Source: Anaerolineae bacterium (GTDB taxonomy: Bacteria > Chloroflexota > Anaerolineae > DRVO01). From it: a stretch of 9,001 bases of DNA. The notes under the pieces are model-generated. The model was not told where the DNA came from. It searched no databases and saw nothing but the letters and a program-made list of their open reading frames with translations. Shown here piece after piece: positions 6,706 to 9,001 of the stretch. The DNA is taken from assembly GCA_012719195.1 (NCBI GenBank), contig JAAYAV010000113.1:1-9001 (forward strand). Direction: 5' to 3'. The position numbers and the translations under genes were made by a program. Numbering within the stretch: position 1 is the stretch's first letter; the number at the start of each line of letters is the position of its first letter.

Positions 6706-7316
6706 GTGGGTGCTTCTCCCGCGCGTCCGACGGGGAGCTTGGTGTAGCGCTCGAACTCGCTGTAGAGGCAGCCGCAATACTGCTGCCGGTAGAGGTCGTA
6801 CTCGCGTACCCGCTGCGAACGGACGTTCCAGCCTCGGCGGAAGTTCTCGAAGTAGAACTGCACTCCATGTGCGTCGGCCGCCGCTTCGCCTGCCTCGCGG
6901 ATGAGGGCCTGGTCCTGATAGGGGCTCACCAGCAGGGTGGTGGTGAAGACCGCGATCCCCAGGCGGGAGGCGCAGGCGGCCGCTGCCTCCAGCCGCAGAC
7001 GGTAGCAGACGCGGCAGCGGTCACCGGAGGCCTCGCGTCCGGCAACCTGGCGCAGGAAGTCCACCATCTGGTAGCCGGGCTCCCACTCCACGGGTAGATC
7101 GACGCGCTGGGCGTACCCCACCAGGCTGAGACGACGCGCCTCATGCTCCTGCCACGGATGGATGTTGGGATTGCTCCAGTAGCCTCGTACCGTGAAGCCG
7201 AGTTCGCGCAGACGCTCCACCGGGTAGGTGGCGCAGGGAGCGCAGCAGATGTGCAGGAGAATCTCTCCCGCCGGCCGCTGCCGGAGGTCATGGTCAGGTG
7301 CGCTATAGGCGTGCAT
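6699..7316 (-). CDS. queH: Epoxyqueuosine reductase QueH
   Basis: QueH reduces epoxyqueuosine in tRNA to queuosine; it is the non-cobalamin, iron-sulfur alternative to QueG (family formerly DUF208). The 205-residue protein shows the family's cysteine motifs: HICCAPC (Cys24, Cys25, Cys28), DRCRVCYRLRL (Cys101, Cys104) and YRQQYCGCLYS (Cys181, Cys183). It also has SNPNIHPWQEH (48-58), TTTLLVSPYQD and FYFENFRRGW. These cysteines are expected to hold a [4Fe-4S] cluster and an adjacent iron site. The ATG at 7316 fits the family start, and a strong extended -10 lies six bases before it. It has no Shine-Dalgarno sequence, in keeping with a leaderless message. It is the first gene of a queH-queA operon whose products act in succession (QueA, then QueH). 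No gene for precursor synthesis or for queuine transport or exchange is visible here. Confidence 0.95.
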   Translation of the reverse strand: MHAYSAPDHDLRQRPAGEILLHICCAPCATYPVERLRELGFTVRGYWSNPNIHPWQEHEARRLSLVGYAQRVDLPVEWEPGYQMVDFLRQVAGREASGDRCRVCYRLRLEAAAACASRLGIAVFTTTLLVSPYQDQALIREAGEAAADAHGVQFYFENFRRGWNVRSQRVREYDLYRQQYCGCLYSEFERYTKLPVGRAGEAPTC

Positions 7317-7447
7317 GGCCCGATTATAGCATCTGAGTGGCCTAGGAGTGCATCGCGAGCTGTAGCCGCGTCCGTGCTGCCTGGTGGGGACGATTGCGTT
7401 CCGCGCACCGGGCAGTAGGGCGACGCCGGAGGGCTTACGGGGAGGGT
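7317..7447. other. Divergent intergenic region between queH and the membrane-protein pair
   Basis: These 131 bases contain the queH promoter at the left end. For the rightward gene I find no promoter with two good boxes. The right end holds purine-rich GGAGGG at 7428-7433 and GGGGAGGG at 7439-7446, the latter serving as ribosome-binding site. I see no riboswitch-like fold, tRNA or terminator. Confidence 0.5.
7323..7331 (-). promoter_or_regulatory. Extended -10 promoter of queH-queA, likely leaderless
   Basis: On the minus strand the sequence reads TGCTATAAT, a perfect extended -10 (TGn plus TATAAT). No recognisable -35 box lies 16-18 bases upstream, which is usual for extended -10 promoters. 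Six bases separate the hexamer from the queH ATG at 7316. With the usual seven-base distance, transcription would begin at the A of the start codon. Confidence 0.65.
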
Positions 7448-8011
7448 ATGGGCTTGGACGATGATCGTGCGGGACCGCTGGGCTGCGGCTGCGCCTTGCT
7501 GCCCGGCCTGATCCTGGGCCTAGTGGTGTTCCTGGCCGTGGGACTGATGTTGGCGCCCGATGTCGGTGCCCGGTCGGGGGCCAGTACCAGCGACGGCGTC
7601 CGGATGAGCGTGTCTCTGTCGGAGGAGTACTTAGGCCGGCTGGTGGCTGCGTCTCTCGGGGGCGGCCCCATCGAGGGAGTCGAGGTAGACGCCCGACCCG
7701 GCAACGAACTGGCCGTCCGTGGGAGTGTAGTTGTGAGCGTGCTAGGCCGGGCGTTGGGGCTACCCCTGTCGTTCCAGGTGCGAGTAGCCCTGCAGGGCGA
7801 GGCGATCAGGTTGTACATGCCGGAGGACGGTGCGCCAGAGGGCATGGATGAGGCGCAGCTAGCCTCACTGAATCCCATGTTGTTGCGCATGGCCATCAAC
7901 CTGCAGCGGGAGATGGAGCGAGCGGTGGGGTCGGGATGGACGATCGAAGCTATCGAGACCGATGAGGACTCGGTGGTGCTGGTGCTGCACGGGGATGGAG
8001 GGGCCTCGTGA
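7448..8011 (+). CDS. Membrane-anchored protein of unknown function (first of a pair)
   Basis: I do not recognise this 187-residue protein with certainty. A short acidic N-terminus (MGLDDDRAG) leads to a Cys-Gly-Cys (13-15) and one hydrophobic segment (about 16-36), followed by a soluble region of predicted beta strands (about 52-125), an amphipathic helix (about 134-160) and terminal strands (164-181). This suggests a single-pass protein with its C-terminus outside. Strand content and the SLSEEYLGRLV opening recall LmeA/DUF2993-type lipid-binding proteins, but only weakly. The ATG at 7448 has GGAGG two bases away, which is tight; a TTG at 7454 would have about seven bases and would remove only two residues. 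The stop overlaps the next start as GTGA. It is probably co-expressed with the following gene. Confidence 0.75.
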   Translation: MGLDDDRAGPLGCGCALLPGLILGLVVFLAVGLMLAPDVGARSGASTSDGVRMSVSLSEEYLGRLVAASLGGGPIEGVEVDARPGNELAVRGSVVVSVLGRALGLPLSFQVRVALQGEAIRLYMPEDGAPEGMDEAQLASLNPMLLRMAINLQREMERAVGSGWTIEAIETDEDSVVLVLHGDGGAS

Positions 8012-8547
8012 GGGGCTTCCTGGGTGTGCTTGCCGGGCTGATCATTGGGGCGGCCATCTCGTTTGCGGTCCTTGCGGCAGCGGTGACGGCGGCCAACACT
8101 GATCCGGAGTGCCATGTATCGGCCCCGGACGGCTGGCTGATCCAGGTGGTCGTTCCCTGGTCCGAGGTCCAGCGGGAGGTCTCCTCTACCAGACTTCCCG
8201 TCGCCGGAGGGTCGCTGACTATCGAGGCGGTGGAGCCGGCGCCTTGCGGCCGCGCTCAGGTGTGGGCCGCCTGGGAGGGGGCCGGTGTGGGCACCGGAGG
8301 GCTGGGCCTGACCTTGGAGAGCACGGGGGATGCCAGCCGGCTGCGGCCGGTGGAGGTCGCCGTGGGGCGGTTACGGGTCTCGCTGAGGCAGGTGCCCGAC
8401 TCCTGGCTGGATCGCCTGGCCGCTCCGGTGGCCCAGGCCGGGGGCGCAGCGTTGGCGCGGCGACTCCAGGGCGAAGGCATGGGGCTGTGCGGCCTAGTGG
8501 GGCTTGAAGAGGGGCTGGCGCTGTTCCTGTGCGCGGCTGATGACTAG
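8008..8547 (+). CDS. Membrane-anchored or secreted protein of unknown function (second of a pair)
   Basis: I do not recognise this 179-residue protein. A hydrophobic segment at about residues 4-28, rich in Ala, Gly and Ile, is a signal anchor or signal peptide (possible cleavage after AVTAA). The remainder is predicted beta-rich, with a helix at about 131-154 and final strands. Its arrangement (membrane segment, strands, helix, strands) parallels the preceding protein, and both end in a short hydrophobic strand after an acidic turn. Four cysteines lie beyond the membrane segment (35, 80, 161 and 175), an even number that could form disulfides outside the cell. It starts with GTG overlapping the previous stop (GTGA), with GGAGGGG four bases upstream. 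Coupling implies a shared process or complex; a role in the cell envelope is inferred only from topology. Confidence 0.75.
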   Translation: MRGFLGVLAGLIIGAAISFAVLAAAVTAANTDPECHVSAPDGWLIQVVVPWSEVQREVSSTRLPVAGGSLTIEAVEPAPCGRAQVWAAWEGAGVGTGGLGLTLESTGDASRLRPVEVAVGRLRVSLRQVPDSWLDRLAAPVAQAGGAALARRLQGEGMGLCGLVGLEEGLALFLCAADD

Positions 8548-8635
8548 CGCGGCTGCGTTCAGGGTCTTCGCTTTGGCATTCATCGCCGGGAAGCCGTGGG
8601 CTGCGGTAAAGTGATTGGAGGATGGCGGGAGCGCT
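8548..8635. other. Short gap before the nucleotidyltransferase gene
   Basis: These 88 bases contain no visible terminator (no hairpin with a T run) and no promoter with two good boxes. TTGGCA at 8573-8578 is a fair -35 but has no -10 at 16-18 bases. TAAAGT near 8607 is a fair -10 with no -35. GGAGG (8617-8621) and CGGGAG (8626-8631) precede the next start. Confidence 0.4.
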
Positions 8636-9001
8636 ATGGACCTGATTCGTGCCGCCAAGCTGCTGGTTGGCAAGATCAGCAGAGACTATGCCGACGACGT
8701 CTCGCTCGTTGTTGTCATGGGATCGTACGTTCACGGAGCTACTCACGCCCGCTCGGACCTCGACCTGTACCTGGTACCCAAGACCAGCCGGGGCTACAAC
8801 CTGGGCTTCACCTTCATCCTCAATCGGATCGGATTCGACTTCTGGGCCGTTTCCTGGGAGCGGCTAGAGCGCATCGCCGGCAACGAGGAACAGAACGCGT
8901 CCATCATCACCGATGGCGAGGTGCTGTACTGCGCGAGCGAGGACGACGGCAGGCGGTTCGAGTGCCTGCGCGAGAGGGCGCAGCGTGTCGGCGATAGAGC
9001 C
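8636..9001 (+). CDS. Nucleotidyltransferase-fold protein (C-terminus cut off)
   Basis: The ATG at 8636 opens a frame of 122 codons that is still open at the right edge. The DNA polymerase beta-type nucleotidyltransferase signature is clear: MGSYVHGATHARSDLDLYLVP at 28-48, with the helix-turn Gly29-Ser30 and two metal-binding acids, Asp41 and Asp43. The segment GFDFWAVSWERLERI (about 80-94) follows, as in free-standing members that adenylylate or otherwise transfer NMP to a small molecule or protein. GGGAG four bases and GGAGG fourteen bases upstream support the start; an in-frame TGA at 8612 limits any upstream extension. The substrate cannot be told from this fragment. Aminoglycoside-type transferases and stand-alone MNT antitoxin-like proteins share the motif. 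Whether it belongs with the two genes before it, 88 bases upstream, is unclear. Confidence 0.85.
   Translation, partial: MDLIRAAKLLVGKISRDYADDVSLVVVMGSYVHGATHARSDLDLYLVPKTSRGYNLGFTFILNRIGFDFWAVSWERLERIAGNEEQNASIITDGEVLYCASEDDGRRFECLRERAQRVGDRA

Noticed and set aside
6706..6777. N-terminal extension of QueA from TTG 6777
   Set aside because: The added residues are Arg-rich, overlap conserved queH codons in another frame, and are not found in QueA proteins as I know them.
7317..7447. preQ1-type riboswitch upstream of the queuosine genes
   Set aside because: The promoter lies directly against the queH start, leaving no leader to hold a riboswitch, and no such fold is visible.
8622..8645. Tiny eight-codon frame (ATG to TGA) overlapping the nucleotidyltransferase start
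   Set aside because: GGAGG runs directly into its ATG with no spacing, and so short a frame can easily arise by chance. There is no evidence that it is translated as a leader peptide.

Overview
The window reads as ordinary, high-GC, gene-dense bacterial chromosome. Starts are a mix of ATG, GTG and TTG, mostly behind purine-rich Shine-Dalgarno sequences. The gene set, together with a Thr/Pro-rich membrane protein ending in an SSPxxGSTVSGTVTING-type extracellular domain, suggests a Chloroflexota (Anaerolineae-like) genome. That assignment is inferred from style and memory, not from a search. I see no rRNA, tRNA, CRISPR array, insertion sequence or prophage. No stretch over 300 bases lacks a gene.

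Layout: (1) 2419 to 1, minus strand: a XerC/XerD-type tyrosine recombinase, then a class II purine nucleoside phosphorylase joined by a GTGA stop/start overlap, then after a 97-base gap a two-pass membrane protein that runs off the left edge. (2) 2420-2581: a divergent control region with a plausible promoter for the rightward gene and a perfect 17-bp palindrome in its spacer. (3) 2582-5674, plus strand: a complete GH38 alpha-mannosidase. (4) 7316 to 5671, minus strand: a two-gene queuosine cassette, queH then queA, overlapping by 7 bases. It appears to be transcribed from an extended -10 promoter placed so that queH mRNA would be leaderless. queA and the mannosidase end tail to tail inside one CTAG. 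(5) 7448-8547, plus strand: two small membrane-anchored proteins of unknown function, again joined by GTGA. (6) 8636 to the right edge: the start of a nucleotidyltransferase-fold protein.

The clearest functional unit is queH-queA. QueA builds epoxyqueuosine on the tRNA wobble base and QueH reduces it to queuosine. The recombinase-phosphorylase pair recalls the xerD(ripX)-drm-pupG order of Bacillus subtilis, without the phosphopentomutase. The mannosidase appears to be a single, separately controlled catabolic gene.

I did not find a convincing new multi-gene system. The points most worth a second look are a catalytic Lys-to-Arg change in the recombinase, the operator-like palindrome before the mannosidase, the leaderless queH promoter, and the unnamed pair of membrane-anchored proteins.
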